16,325 bases of DNA. Source: UBA3940 sp964506005 (GTDB lineage: Bacteria; Chloroflexota; Anaerolineae; Aggregatilineales; UBA3940). The notes beneath the pieces are model-generated. The model made no database searches and was not told the DNA's origin. It was given only the letters and a program-made list of their open reading frames with translations. Made by a program: the position numbers and the translations under genes. The stretch spans positions 1 through 16,325 of the forward strand of contig CAZDLX010000073.1 of NCBI GenBank assembly GCA_964506005.1. Direction: 5' to 3'. Every line of letters starts with the position of its first letter. Within the stretch, counting starts at the first letter, position 1. Positions 1 through 6,769 of this stretch are shown here, piece after piece.

Positions 1-1
1 A

Positions 2-36
2 CAAAAACAGACCTCCCCTGAGCGCGAGGAGGTCTG
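2..36 (-). terminator. Intrinsic terminator of ino1
   Basis: A perfect 9-bp inverted repeat (arms 8-16 and 28-36, CAGACCTCC / GGAGGTCTG) encloses an 11-nt loop. Read on the minus strand, the stem is followed directly by TTTTTGT, the classical Rho-independent arrangement. It lies about 25 bases beyond the ino1 stop codon and is oriented to end that transcript. Confidence 0.9.
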
Positions 37-59
37 TGAGCAAACCAGTACGGCCAGGC

Positions 60-1181
60 CTACGCGCCGGGATCGGTTGCCTCTTTGTTGCCGACGAGCG
101 TGTCGTTGTTCTCGCCGGAGATGAAGGCCTCGGTCTTCTCATGCGCGATGTCATCCGGGTACTGGATGGGCGGTGACTTCATGAAGTAGCTGCTCGGCGC
201 GACGACCGTGCCCTTCAGGCCGCGGTCGAGTGCGATCTTCGCGCAGCGCACCAGGTCGATCACCACGCCTGCCGAGTTCGGGCTGTCCCACACTTCGAGC
301 TTCAGTTCGACGTTGAGCGGCACATCACCGAAGCTGCGGCCCTCAAGCCGGATGTACGCCCACTTGCGGTCCGTCAGCCAGGGCACGTAGTCGCTGGGGC
401 CGATGTACACGTTGTCGGATTCCATCTCGCGCGGGATGAGCGACGTGACCGCGCTGGTCTTGGAGATCTTCTTGCTCTCCAGCCGCTCGCGCTCCAGCAT
501 GTTGTAGAAGTCCATGTTGCCGCCGACGTTGAGCTGGCTGGTGCGCTCCAGGCGGACGCCGCGGTCCTCGAACAGGTTGGTCAGCACGCGGTGCACGATC
601 GTCGCGCCGACCTGGCTCTTGATGTCGTCGCCGAGCAGGGGCAGCCCCTTCTCCGCGAAGCGCTTCTGCCAGTACTCCTCACGCGCAATGAACACCGGGA
701 TGCAGTTCACGAAGGCGCACCCCGCGTTGAGCACCTGCTCCACGTACCACTTCGTCGCCTGCTCGCTGCCTACAGGCAGGTAGTTGACGACGACATCCGT
801 GCCGGTGTCCTGCAGGATCTGGGTGATGTTGGCCGTCGGGCCGGGGGCCTTGGTGATCTTCTGGCTGAGATACTTGCCCAGGCCGTCGTGCGTCATGCCG
901 CGGTGCACCGGCACGCCGAGGTGCGGCACGTCGGCAAACTTCATGGTGTTGTTCTGGCCCGCCCAGATCGCCTCGGACAGGTCCTTGCCGACCTTCTCCA
1001 CGTCGATGTCGAAGGCGGCACTGAACTCGACGTCATTGATGTGATAGCCGCCCAGGTTGACGTGCATCAGGCCGGGGACTTCCTCGTCGTCGCCGGCGTG
1101 ACGGTAGTACTCGACGCCCTGGATGAGCGAAGAGGCACAGTTACCAACGCCGATGATAGCCACGCGTACTTTGTTGCTCAC
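60..1181 (-). CDS. ino1: Inositol-3-phosphate synthase (myo-inositol-1-phosphate synthase)
   Basis: This NAD-dependent isomerase (EC 5.5.1.4) converts glucose 6-phosphate to 1D-myo-inositol 3-phosphate in the cytoplasm, the first step toward inositol lipids or inositol solutes. The N-terminal Rossmann turn GVGNCA is at residues 11-16. The family blocks GDDIKSQ (about 184-190) and NVGGNMDF (about 218-225) follow, with a lysine-rich SKKISKTSAVTS stretch near 246-257 in the catalytic region. I chose the GTG at 1181, giving 373 residues, because AAGGAGG lies just upstream (within 1184-1193) and family homology begins there. The upstream in-frame ATG at 1244 would add 21 residues without such support. 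The gene probably shares a transcript with the small zinc-type gene ahead of it, 105 bases away, and ends at the hairpin at the window edge. The compact length fits the actinobacterial and archaeal type rather than the eukaryotic enzyme of about 500 residues. Confidence 0.95.
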   Translation of the reverse strand: MSNKVRVAIIGVGNCASSLIQGVEYYRHAGDDEEVPGLMHVNLGGYHINDVEFSAAFDIDVEKVGKDLSEAIWAGQNNTMKFADVPHLGVPVHRGMTHDGLGKYLSQKITKAPGPTANITQILQDTGTDVVVNYLPVGSEQATKWYVEQVLNAGCAFVNCIPVFIAREEYWQKRFAEKGLPLLGDDIKSQVGATIVHRVLTNLFEDRGVRLERTSQLNVGGNMDFYNMLERERLESKKISKTSAVTSLIPREMESDNVYIGPSDYVPWLTDRKWAYIRLEGRSFGDVPLNVELKLEVWDSPNSAGVVIDLVRCAKIALDRGLKGTVVAPSSYFMKSPPIQYPDDIAHEKTEAFISGENNDTLVGNKEATDPGA

Positions 1182-1286
1182 ACGGTCCTCCTTATTCTGC
1201 GGGTGGTGTGGGGTATGACACGTTGCACGCATTACAAGCTGCACGCCCAGACGCTCGTGGCCGGGCGGGCAGAGTTCAGTCTGGAA

Positions 1287-1538
1287 CTAACTTATCCAAT
1301 CACGGTTGATGACGTCCCACTGGCGGTGCCGGTACGTGCGATGGCACTCGCGACAGATCAGTGTCGACTCCAGATCCCGGGCAGCGTTTCGCCAGCGCCA
1401 GCGGACGGTAACCAGGTGGTGGCGGCAGGTCGGGCGGTGGCAGACAGGGCATTCCCGCCCATCCAGCAGGCCAGAATTACCCAGATGTCGTGCATCCGTT
1501 GGGTTCTGGTCGCAAATATAACAGTGCGTAACGCTCAT
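1287..1538 (-). CDS. Small cysteine-rich (zinc-binding type) protein, function unknown
   Basis: I do not recognise a named family for this 83-residue protein. Probable metal ligands are CxxC at residues 6/9, CxxC at 30/33 followed by C38 and H40/H41, and CxxC at 62/65 with H66. That is enough for two zinc sites. The block C30-x2-C33-x4-C38-x-H-H recalls AN1- or FYVE-like treble-clef knuckles, but this is only a visual resemblance. The segment between the last two clusters is basic and tryptophan-rich (RWRWRN), so nucleic-acid contact is possible. A promoter candidate lies about 80 bases upstream. Only a weak GAGG precedes the ATG. It reads into ino1 on the same strand, so the two may be co-expressed. 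The ordered cysteine pairs support a real gene; the role is unknown. Confidence 0.7.
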   Translation of the reverse strand: MSVTHCYICDQNPTDARHLGNSGLLDGRECPVCHRPTCRHHLVTVRWRWRNAARDLESTLICRECHRTYRHRQWDVINRDWIS

Positions 1539-1570
1539 GGCCTCTATCCGGCAAGTCGGGAAGCGTACTC

Positions 1571-1592
1571 GACCCGGCGGACATGTCGGGTC
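1571..1592 (-). promoter_or_regulatory. Inverted repeat in the leader of the zinc-protein/ino1 transcript
   Basis: GACCCG (1571-1576) and CGGGTC (1587-1592) form a 6-bp inverted repeat around a 10-nt centre that itself contains ACATGT. It lies just downstream of the predicted transcription start, between the promoter candidate and the ATG at 1538. It could be an operator or a leader hairpin. No regulator is identifiable, and chance is possible in DNA this rich in G and C. Confidence 0.3.
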
Positions 1593-1617
1593 ACCTGAAT
1601 TGGGTCAGCAGGCAGGG

Positions 1618-1646
1618 ATTATACCCCGCACCCGCGTGATTGGAAA
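1618..1646 (-). promoter_or_regulatory. Sigma-70-type promoter candidate for the zinc-protein/ino1 unit
   Basis: On the minus strand, TTTCCA (1646-1641; four of six -35 matches) is separated by exactly 17 bases from a perfect TATAAT (1623-1618). The start would fall near 1611, giving a leader of roughly 70 nucleotides before the ATG at 1538. Confidence 0.55.
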
Positions 1647-1751
1647 AAGCCCTGCCGCGGCGCTTGTGGATAGCTCATCACGATTGGGGTAACCTCACGT
1701 GCATTCGTCATGCCAGAAGCCTTTATCGCTCAGGAGAGGACTGCCAGCATC

Positions 1752-3221
1752 ATGCCTGACAGCGCATCGTACACCCGGCGGCGCGCCACCTTCATCGTGC
1801 TGCTCTCGATGCTGTTCATCGCCACCGCCTGCACGCCGTCGTTCGTCGAGACATCGACGGCCCCGGCCCCCATCGGCGAGAGCGAGCCGCCAACCGCCGC
1901 TGCCACGGATGCACCGCTCCCTACGGCAGACCCCGCAAGCCCGGCCGCTCCCGCCAGCACGGCGGATCCGGGCGGGGCGTCAAACCCCGGCGAGAACCCG
2001 GCCCCGACTGAGCCTCCCACGCCGCTGCCGGGGCCGACGCAGACGCCAGTTCCCTTTGGCGACGCCGCTTCGGGCATTCCATACCGGCTGCCGCTGGTCG
2101 TCCAGCACGTCACCGAGACGACCGCCGTGCTGTACTTCGAGCTGCACACCGCGGCACAGGGCATGGTGATCTACTGGCCCGAGGCGAATCCCGCCGAGCA
2201 GCACACCATATCGCTGCCCGCCGACCGGCAGAGCCACCAGATCGTGCTGGAGGGCTTGCAGCCGGGCACCGGCTACGCGGCCATCGTCGGCCTGGGCCCG
2301 GAGGCGTCCAACGGCGAGTACCGCGAGCCCTCCTACCGGGGCGAGTTGTGGGGGCCGGTTCGCTTCGCGACTGCTACTGCCGAGCGTACTGAGCCGCTCC
2401 GCATCGGCGTGATCGGCGACTCGGGCTTCGGCGATGACGTCACGTACCGGCTCGCCGAGCAGATGGGCGCCGCCGACCTCGACTTCGTGCTGCATACCGG
2501 CGACGTGGTCTACCAGATGTACAACGACGCCGACGCGTTCGAGTCATACGCGAACAAGTGGTACCTGCCGCTTGCGCCAGTGCTCAAGCGGATGCCCGTC
2601 TACCCGGTGATCGGCAACCACGATATCGAGCAGTCAACGCTGTTTGAGGACATCCCCTTCTACTTCCGCGCTTTTCCCGCCTTCCCCGACCCGCGCTTCG
2701 AGGACTCGACCTACGGGGGGCTCAACCAGTGGTACGCCTTCGCCTATGGCGATATCCAGTTCCTGATGCTGGATACGCAGGTCTTCTTCAGCCACGGCGG
2801 GCGGCCCGAGCAGGAGCTGTGGATGGCCGACCGGCTGGCCGACGACCGCTTCCGGGCGACGATCCCGGTATCTCACGTGCCGCCCACGAGCTTTGGCCGG
2901 TATGAAGAAGGCACCTCGCCCGTCAGCTCGTGGTTGCTGCCCTGGCAGGAGGCACGGGTACCGCTGACTCTGCACGGGCATGACCACAACTACGAGCGTT
3001 TCACACAGGGCGAAATTACGCACGTCGTGTCGGGCGGCGGTTCGGTGGTGTTGTATCCCCAGGGGCAGCCCATGCCGGAGGGCGGCGTGTTTATCCAGCA
3101 GTCACACTGGGTGCTGCTTGAGGTGCACGCGGACCACATCGTGATCCGGGCATACGCGGCTGACGGCACGGTGCTCGACGAGGCGAGCGTGCCTCTGCCG
3201 CAGGCTGAGCCGGTCAGCTAG
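1752..3221 (+). CDS. Lipoprotein metallophosphatase, purple-acid-phosphatase type
   Basis: Predicted extracytoplasmic phosphoesterase with a two-metal calcineurin-like fold. Using the ATG at 1752 (489 residues), the protein opens with basic residues (RRR, 9-11), a hydrophobic segment and a lipobox ending at Cys27 (IATAC), so it is probably lipid-anchored. Residues about 28-103 are a Pro/Thr/Ala-rich spacer. About 107-210 resemble the Fn3-like N-terminal domain of purple acid phosphatases. Metal-ligand motifs follow in family order: GDSG (222-225), GDVVY (250-254), GNHD (288-291), the His of VSHVPP (H375), and HGHDHNYER (408-416). AGGAGAGGA at 1732-1740 lies upstream of this start at somewhat long spacing. 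The earlier ATG at 1710 has no ribosome site and would put 14 extra residues before the signal sequence. The substrate cannot be read from sequence. Its 3' end overlaps the convergent thioesterase gene by 8 bases. Confidence 0.88.
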   Translation: MPDSASYTRRRATFIVLLSMLFIATACTPSFVETSTAPAPIGESEPPTAAATDAPLPTADPASPAAPASTADPGGASNPGENPAPTEPPTPLPGPTQTPVPFGDAASGIPYRLPLVVQHVTETTAVLYFELHTAAQGMVIYWPEANPAEQHTISLPADRQSHQIVLEGLQPGTGYAAIVGLGPEASNGEYREPSYRGELWGPVRFATATAERTEPLRIGVIGDSGFGDDVTYRLAEQMGAADLDFVLHTGDVVYQMYNDADAFESYANKWYLPLAPVLKRMPVYPVIGNHDIEQSTLFEDIPFYFRAFPAFPDPRFEDSTYGGLNQWYAFAYGDIQFLMLDTQVFFSHGGRPEQELWMADRLADDRFRATIPVSHVPPTSFGRYEEGTSPVSSWLLPWQEARVPLTLHGHDHNYERFTQGEITHVVSGGGSVVLYPQGQPMPEGGVFIQQSHWVLLEVHADHIVIRAYAADGTVLDEASVPLPQAEPVS

Positions 3222-3609
3222 ACGTCTTCCTATCGACGCGCTCTGCGAAGCGATCGAGGGTGATCACAAAGCGGGTGTGCTCGCCCTCGCCGATCAGCTC
3301 ATGCTCATCCCACGCCTCGACGCGGAAGCGGATCTCGCGCCCATTAACAGCAGTGACCTCCGCCCGCGCCCGTACCTGCTGCCCCACCGGGGTCGCCGCC
3401 AGGTGCCGCACGCTGATCGCGGTGCCGACGCTGGCCTCGCCCTGGGGCAGCAGGTGATCGATGGCGACTACGGCGGCGGTTTCCATCAGCGCGATCATGG
3501 CCGGGGTCGCAAAGACGCTCACGCCGCCGCTGCCCAGGTGGCGAGCAGTCACCTCAGGGGTGACGGTCGTCACTTGCTCCCCGGCAATGCCTGGATGTAT
3601 GTTATCCAT
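3214..3609 (-). CDS. Hotdog-fold thioesterase, fluoroacetyl-CoA-thioesterase (FlK)-like
   Basis: This 131-residue protein fits the FlK-like branch of single-domain hotdog thioesterases, which hydrolyse acyl-CoA-type thioesters in the cytoplasm. Recognisable blocks are VTPEVTARHLGSGGVSVFATP near the N-terminus, ALMETAAV carrying the expected acidic residue, and ISVRHLAATPVG carrying the expected histidine. In FlK the catalytic Thr/Glu/His triad occupies equivalent places (family knowledge; alignment by eye). The physiological substrate is probably not fluoroacetyl-CoA, since most relatives are generic housekeeping thioesterases. No good ribosome site precedes the ATG. The gene starts 9 bases after the stop of the 71-residue gene, so translational coupling is likely. 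The stop overlaps the convergent metallophosphatase by 8 bases. Confidence 0.85.
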   Translation of the reverse strand: MDNIHPGIAGEQVTTVTPEVTARHLGSGGVSVFATPAMIALMETAAVVAIDHLLPQGEASVGTAISVRHLAATPVGQQVRARAEVTAVNGREIRFRVEAWDEHELIGEGEHTRFVITLDRFAERVDRKTSS

Positions 3610-3618
3610 AGAGGCTGT

Positions 3619-3834
3619 TCAGCCAGCCGGCTGGTTGTAGGCGAGCAGGACGACGCCGAGCTCCTGCTCAAGCGCCTGCAGCCGGGCGACCTGCTCTGCG
3701 GACAGCTCTGCCAGCTCCACACGCGGCTCCAGAGCCAGAATGTAGATGTTGTCCATCTGCGTCTCGAGCTCTTTGACCCGCGCGAGGCTGGCCTCATCGA
3801 GGTTGGCGAACTTGAACTTTGGTTTGTCTGCCAT
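3619..3834 (-). CDS. Small acidic helical protein, function unknown
   Basis: I do not recognise this 71-residue protein. It starts MADKPKFKFANLDE and then continues as an almost uninterrupted Leu/Glu/Ala-rich sequence (about residues 13-63) with heptad-like spacing, as in LARVKELETQMDNI and ARLQALEQELGVVLLAYN. That suggests a helical hairpin or short coiled coil. There is no signal peptide or membrane segment. GGGGAG sits at good spacing before the ATG, and a near-consensus promoter lies 50 to 80 bases upstream, so the gene is probably expressed. It is the first gene of a two-gene unit with the thioesterase, 9 bases downstream. A role linked to that enzyme is a guess from position only. Confidence 0.75.
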   Translation of the reverse strand: MADKPKFKFANLDEASLARVKELETQMDNIYILALEPRVELAELSAEQVARLQALEQELGVVLLAYNQPAG

Positions 3835-3877
3835 CGCTCTCCCCGTTGGGAAAACTCGCTGTGACGTTCGAGGCCCC

Positions 3878-3886
3878 TGTTACATT
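3878..3886 (+). promoter_or_regulatory. Extended -10 promoter candidate for the FAH-family gene
   Basis: TGTTACATT fits the extended -10 pattern TGnTAnnnT. There is no convincing -35 at 16 to 18 bases. A start near 3893 would give a leader of about 35 nucleotides to the TTG at 3928. It overlaps the -10 of the opposing promoter. Confidence 0.4.
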
Positions 3887-3912
3887 ATGCTCGGCGTGAA
3901 TCCCGGTGTCAA
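3884..3912 (-). promoter_or_regulatory. Near-consensus sigma-70 promoter for the 71-residue protein/thioesterase pair
   Basis: On the minus strand a perfect TTGACA (3912-3907) is followed after exactly 17 bases by CATAAT (3889-3884, five of six matches). Transcription would start near 3877, about 40 bases before the ATG at 3834. This is the best promoter match I found in the window. It lies immediately upstream of, and reads away from, the FAH-family gene, and its -10 shares bases with the plus-strand candidate. Confidence 0.7.
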
Positions 3913-3927
3913 TCAAGGAGGCGTCCC

Positions 3928-4947
3928 TTGAAGCTCGTGTCATACGTCGAACGCCCGATCCATTCTGACCGGCCTGAGATCAAGCTCGGCCTGCTCATCG
4001 GCGACGACTGCGTGGCGGATGTCGCCATCGCCCAGACGTGGGCGCAGGGTGCGCGCGGCCTGAGCGGGCGGGCGCTGCCCCACAGCATGATGGAGCTGCT
4101 CGGCGAGTGGGCGGATGCCGCCCCGCACCTTGAGCAGATCGCCGCCGCACTGCCTGCCGACGACACGTGCCTTACGCTGAAAGGCGCGCGGCGGCAGCCC
4201 GTGGCCCGCCGCCGGCAGGACGTCTTCCTGCTGCCGCCCGTCCCCAACCCGCTGTCGCTGCGAGATTTCGACGGCTACGAGAAGCACGCACGCAACATGT
4301 ACCGGCTGCACAGCCGGGCTATCCCCCAGACCTGGTACGAGGCACCCACCTTCGCCTACGGCAACCCCTTGACGGTCCTCGGGCCTGACCTGGGCCTGCC
4401 GATGCCCCGGCACGGCACTGCGCTCGACTTCGAGCTGGAGATCGCCGCCGTCATCGGCGTGGGCGGCCAGAACATCACCCCCAACGAAGCGCCGGCACAC
4501 ATCGCGGGCTTCATGATCATGAACGATTGGAGTCTGCGCGACGCGCACAACGGCGAGCTAAATGTCTACGGCGCGGCCAAAGGCAAGGATTTCGCGACCA
4601 CCACCGGGCCTGCGCTCGTCACGCCCGGCGACCTCGCCGACCGGCAGATCGGGGAAGGCGCTGAGCTGCGCTACGACCTGGAGATGGTGGCCCGCGTCAA
4701 CGGGCAGGAGCGCTCGCGGGGCAACTTTAAGGACATCCACTGGACGGTCGCGCAGATGATCGCGCGCGCCTCCGAGGACGTGATGCTGTACCCCGGCGAG
4801 ATCATCGGCACGGGCACGGTCGCGTCGGGCTGCCTGCTGGAGCAGGGCGCTGCGGACAGCGGCGGCTGGCTCAAGCCAGGCGACGTCGTCGAGCTTGAAG
4901 TGGAACGGCTCGGGCATCTGGCCACGACGATCTACGACGCCAGGTAG
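3928..4947 (+). CDS. Fumarylacetoacetate hydrolase (FAH)-family protein
   Basis: Cytoplasmic metal-dependent enzyme of the FAH superfamily, whose members cleave or hydrate acylpyruvates and related keto acids. The 339-residue protein has an N-terminal domain (about 1-100) and a C-terminal FAH domain. Residues matching the known ligand set of mouse FAH by eye are D113 and H120 in RDFDGYEKHA, E169 and E171 in LDFELEIAAVIG, D200 in MNDWSLRD, and K220 in KGKDF. The family knowledge is that these bind the divalent metal or act in catalysis. The complete set suggests an active enzyme, perhaps close to true fumarylacetoacetase, but no tyrosine-degradation neighbours are present to confirm this. The start is TTG at 3928, chosen because AAGGAGG (3915-3921) lies six bases upstream. 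upp follows after a 75-base gap with its own promoter candidate. Confidence 0.88.
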   Translation: MKLVSYVERPIHSDRPEIKLGLLIGDDCVADVAIAQTWAQGARGLSGRALPHSMMELLGEWADAAPHLEQIAAALPADDTCLTLKGARRQPVARRRQDVFLLPPVPNPLSLRDFDGYEKHARNMYRLHSRAIPQTWYEAPTFAYGNPLTVLGPDLGLPMPRHGTALDFELEIAAVIGVGGQNITPNEAPAHIAGFMIMNDWSLRDAHNGELNVYGAAKGKDFATTTGPALVTPGDLADRQIGEGAELRYDLEMVARVNGQERSRGNFKDIHWTVAQMIARASEDVMLYPGEIIGTGTVASGCLLEQGAADSGGWLKPGDVVELEVERLGHLATTIYDAR

Positions 4948-4955
4948 CAGGCGTT

Positions 4956-4985
4956 TTGCGGATCGCCGCCCTGCAAGCGTACAAT
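4956..4985 (+). promoter_or_regulatory. Promoter candidate for upp
   Basis: TTGCGG (4956-4961) and TACAAT (4980-4985, five of six -10 matches) are 18 bases apart. The start would be near 4992, about 30 bases before the upp ATG. The -35 is weak. Confidence 0.4.
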
Positions 4986-5022
4986 CAGCGCGATTCAAGC
5001 ACCCGACGACAAGGAGCACCTG

Positions 5023-5649
5023 ATGGAGGGCGTGTACGTCTCCGACCATCCGCTCGTCAAGCACAAGCTGACCCTTCTCCGCGATAAGAGGACGAACTCC
5101 ACTCAGTTCCGCCAGCTTGTCCGCGAGCTGTCCATCCTCCTGTGCTACGAAGCCACGCAGGATCTCGAGCTCTCGGATACCCGGGTCGACACGCCGCTGG
5201 GCACCGCGCCGGGCGCGGAGCTCCGCGAGACCATCGGTCTGGTGCCCGTACTGCGTGCGGGGCTCGGCATGGTTGACGGCATCTGGGAGATGATGCCATC
5301 GGCGGAGGTCTGGCACATCGGGCTGTACCGCGACGAGCAGACGCTGCGGCCCGTCGAGTACTACAACAAGCTCCCGGTCGACCCTACCGTGCAGGTCTGC
5401 CTGGTCCTCGACCCCATGCTCGCCACAGGCGGCTCGGCGACGGCAACCGTCAGCCTGCTCAAGAAGTGGGGCGCAAACCGCATCAAGTTCGTCGGGCTGA
5501 TCGCCTCCTCCGCAGGAATCGAGGCCATGCGTGACGCGCACCCCGACGTGCCTATCCACGTCGCCGCCATCGACGAGCAGCTTAACGAGGTCGGCTTCAT
5601 CGTACCGGGCCTGGGCGACGCAGGAGACAGGCAATTTGGAACCGGTTAG
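5023..5649 (+). CDS. upp: Uracil phosphoribosyltransferase
   Basis: Pyrimidine-salvage enzyme (EC 2.4.2.9) that makes UMP from uracil and PRPP in the cytoplasm. It is 208 residues, the normal length. The PRPP-binding loop VLDPMLATGGSATA is at residues 128-141. The family start pattern (DHPLVKHKLTLLRDKRTNSTQFR) and the uracil-binding C-terminal block PGLGDAGDRQFGT (about 195-207) are intact. AAGGAG at 5011-5016 lies six bases before the ATG. The stop overlaps the start of the downstream phosphotransferase gene by 14 bases. upp beside a WecA/TagO-like gene is an arrangement I recall from other Gram-positive-type genomes, so the pairing is unsurprising. Confidence 0.97.
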   Translation: MEGVYVSDHPLVKHKLTLLRDKRTNSTQFRQLVRELSILLCYEATQDLELSDTRVDTPLGTAPGAELRETIGLVPVLRAGLGMVDGIWEMMPSAEVWHIGLYRDEQTLRPVEYYNKLPVDPTVQVCLVLDPMLATGGSATATVSLLKKWGANRIKFVGLIASSAGIEAMRDAHPDVPIHVAAIDEQLNEVGFIVPGLGDAGDRQFGTG

Positions 5650-6760
5650 CGAGACCACCCCGCTGGCCGCCTTCGCGGTTGTGTTTGGCGTCGGCTTCCT
5701 GCTGTCGCTGGTGCTGACGCCCCTCACGGCCCGACTGGGCAGGCGGCTGGGGCTCGTACAGCTTCCCGGCGGGCGGCGCAAGCACACCGGTGCGGTCCCG
5801 CGCATCGGCGGCGCGGCGATCTACATCGCGTTCGTCATCGCGCTGCTCGTCTCCCAGATGCTCGTCGTAGACCCCGGCGACCCGGACCCGGCGCTGCCTC
5901 TGGCCCTGCGCGTGCTGCGCTTCGACCCCAAAGAGATCATCCGGCTGGCCGGGCTGCTCGTCGGCAGCACCGCGATCTTCCTCGTCGGGCTGTACGACGA
6001 CTGGAAGGAGATGGGGCCACTGCCCCAGTACATCGCCCAGATCATCGTCGCCGCCATTGCCGTGCTGTTCCTCATCATCATCGAGTACGTCAACAACCCG
6101 TTCACCGGCCAGCAAACCCCCGACTTCCCGTACATCGTCACGGTGACGGTCAGCCTGTTCTGGCTGGGGCTGATGATGAACACGGTCAACTGGCTGGACG
6201 GGCTCGATGGGCTGGCAGCGGGTGTGGTCGTGCTGGCCTGCGTGGTGCTGTTTGTGAACAGCGTGTTCCGGCTGGAGCCAGCGCAGCACAGCGTGGCACT
6301 GCTGCCGACCGCGCTGCTCGGCGCGACGCTCGGCTTCCTGCCGTTCAACTTCTACCCGGCTCGGATTTTCCTCGGCTCGTCGGGGGCATTCCTGCTCGGC
6401 TACCTGCTCGGCACGCTGAGCATCATCGGCGGGGCGAAGGTGGCGGCGATCCTGCTGGTGATGGGGCTGCCTCTGCTCGACGTCGCCTGGCAGATCTTCG
6501 AACGCGTGCGGCGCGGGCAGAACCCGGCCATCGGCGACCGGGGGCACCTGCACTTCCGCCTGCTGGACGTCGGCTTTTCGCAGCGGCAGATCGTGCTGGC
6601 CTACTACGCGTTCTGCGCCGCGTTCGGGGGGCTGGCACTGCTGATCACGCCGCGCCTGTACAAGTTCATCGCCATCGTGGTGATGGCGATCCTCAGTGCG
6701 ATTGGCTTTGTGTGGATCTCCCGCAAGAAGGTTGTCGAGGAACCCGCCGCCGAGCAGTGA
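5636..6760 (+). CDS. WecA/MraY-like polyprenyl-phosphate glycosyl-1-phosphate transferase, variant active site
   Basis: Polytopic membrane protein of glycosyltransferase family 4. Members transfer a sugar 1-phosphate from a UDP-sugar to a polyprenyl-phosphate carrier, starting cell-wall or surface-polymer synthesis. From the TTG at 5636 it has 374 residues and roughly ten hydrophobic segments. Conserved blocks are RKHTGAVPRIGG (48-59), GLYDDWKEM with D121/D122, NTVNWLDGLDGLAAG (182-196) and DRGHLHFRLLDVGFS (301-315). The motif usually written MGDSG reads LGSSG here (246-250), so the third Mg-binding acidic residue is Ser248. The HxHH motif reads HLHF. The TTG start is supported by AGGAGA at 5622-5627 and by homology beginning there. 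The gene overlaps upp by 14 bases, so coupling is likely. The stop is 9 bases from the convergent membrane-protein gene. The precise sugar substrate cannot be read. Confidence 0.88.
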   Translation: MEPVSETTPLAAFAVVFGVGFLLSLVLTPLTARLGRRLGLVQLPGGRRKHTGAVPRIGGAAIYIAFVIALLVSQMLVVDPGDPDPALPLALRVLRFDPKEIIRLAGLLVGSTAIFLVGLYDDWKEMGPLPQYIAQIIVAAIAVLFLIIIEYVNNPFTGQQTPDFPYIVTVTVSLFWLGLMMNTVNWLDGLDGLAAGVVVLACVVLFVNSVFRLEPAQHSVALLPTALLGATLGFLPFNFYPARIFLGSSGAFLLGYLLGTLSIIGGAKVAAILLVMGLPLLDVAWQIFERVRRGQNPAIGDRGHLHFRLLDVGFSQRQIVLAYYAFCAAFGGLALLITPRLYKFIAIVVMAILSAIGFVWISRKKVVEEPAAEQ

Positions 6761-6769
6761 TCCCGCCGC

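Noticed and set aside
591..1598. A 335-codon plus-strand open frame opposite ino1 and the zinc-type gene
   Set aside because: Its translation is rich in Arg, Ala, Asp and His with no recognisable domain, and it mirrors ino1. In GC-rich DNA such mirrored open frames are expected.
1710..1751. The upstream ATG as start of the metallophosphatase
   Set aside because: It would place 14 residues ahead of an otherwise normal lipoprotein signal and has no ribosome site.
3597..3755. Similar words around MDNI in the 71-residue gene and at the thioesterase start, as a possible duplication
   Set aside because: The likeness covers only about four codons and does not extend on either side, so chance is more likely.
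4558..5805. A 415-codon minus-strand open frame spanning FAH, upp and the transferase start
   Set aside because: It crosses three plus-strand genes of firm identity and has no recognisable protein features.
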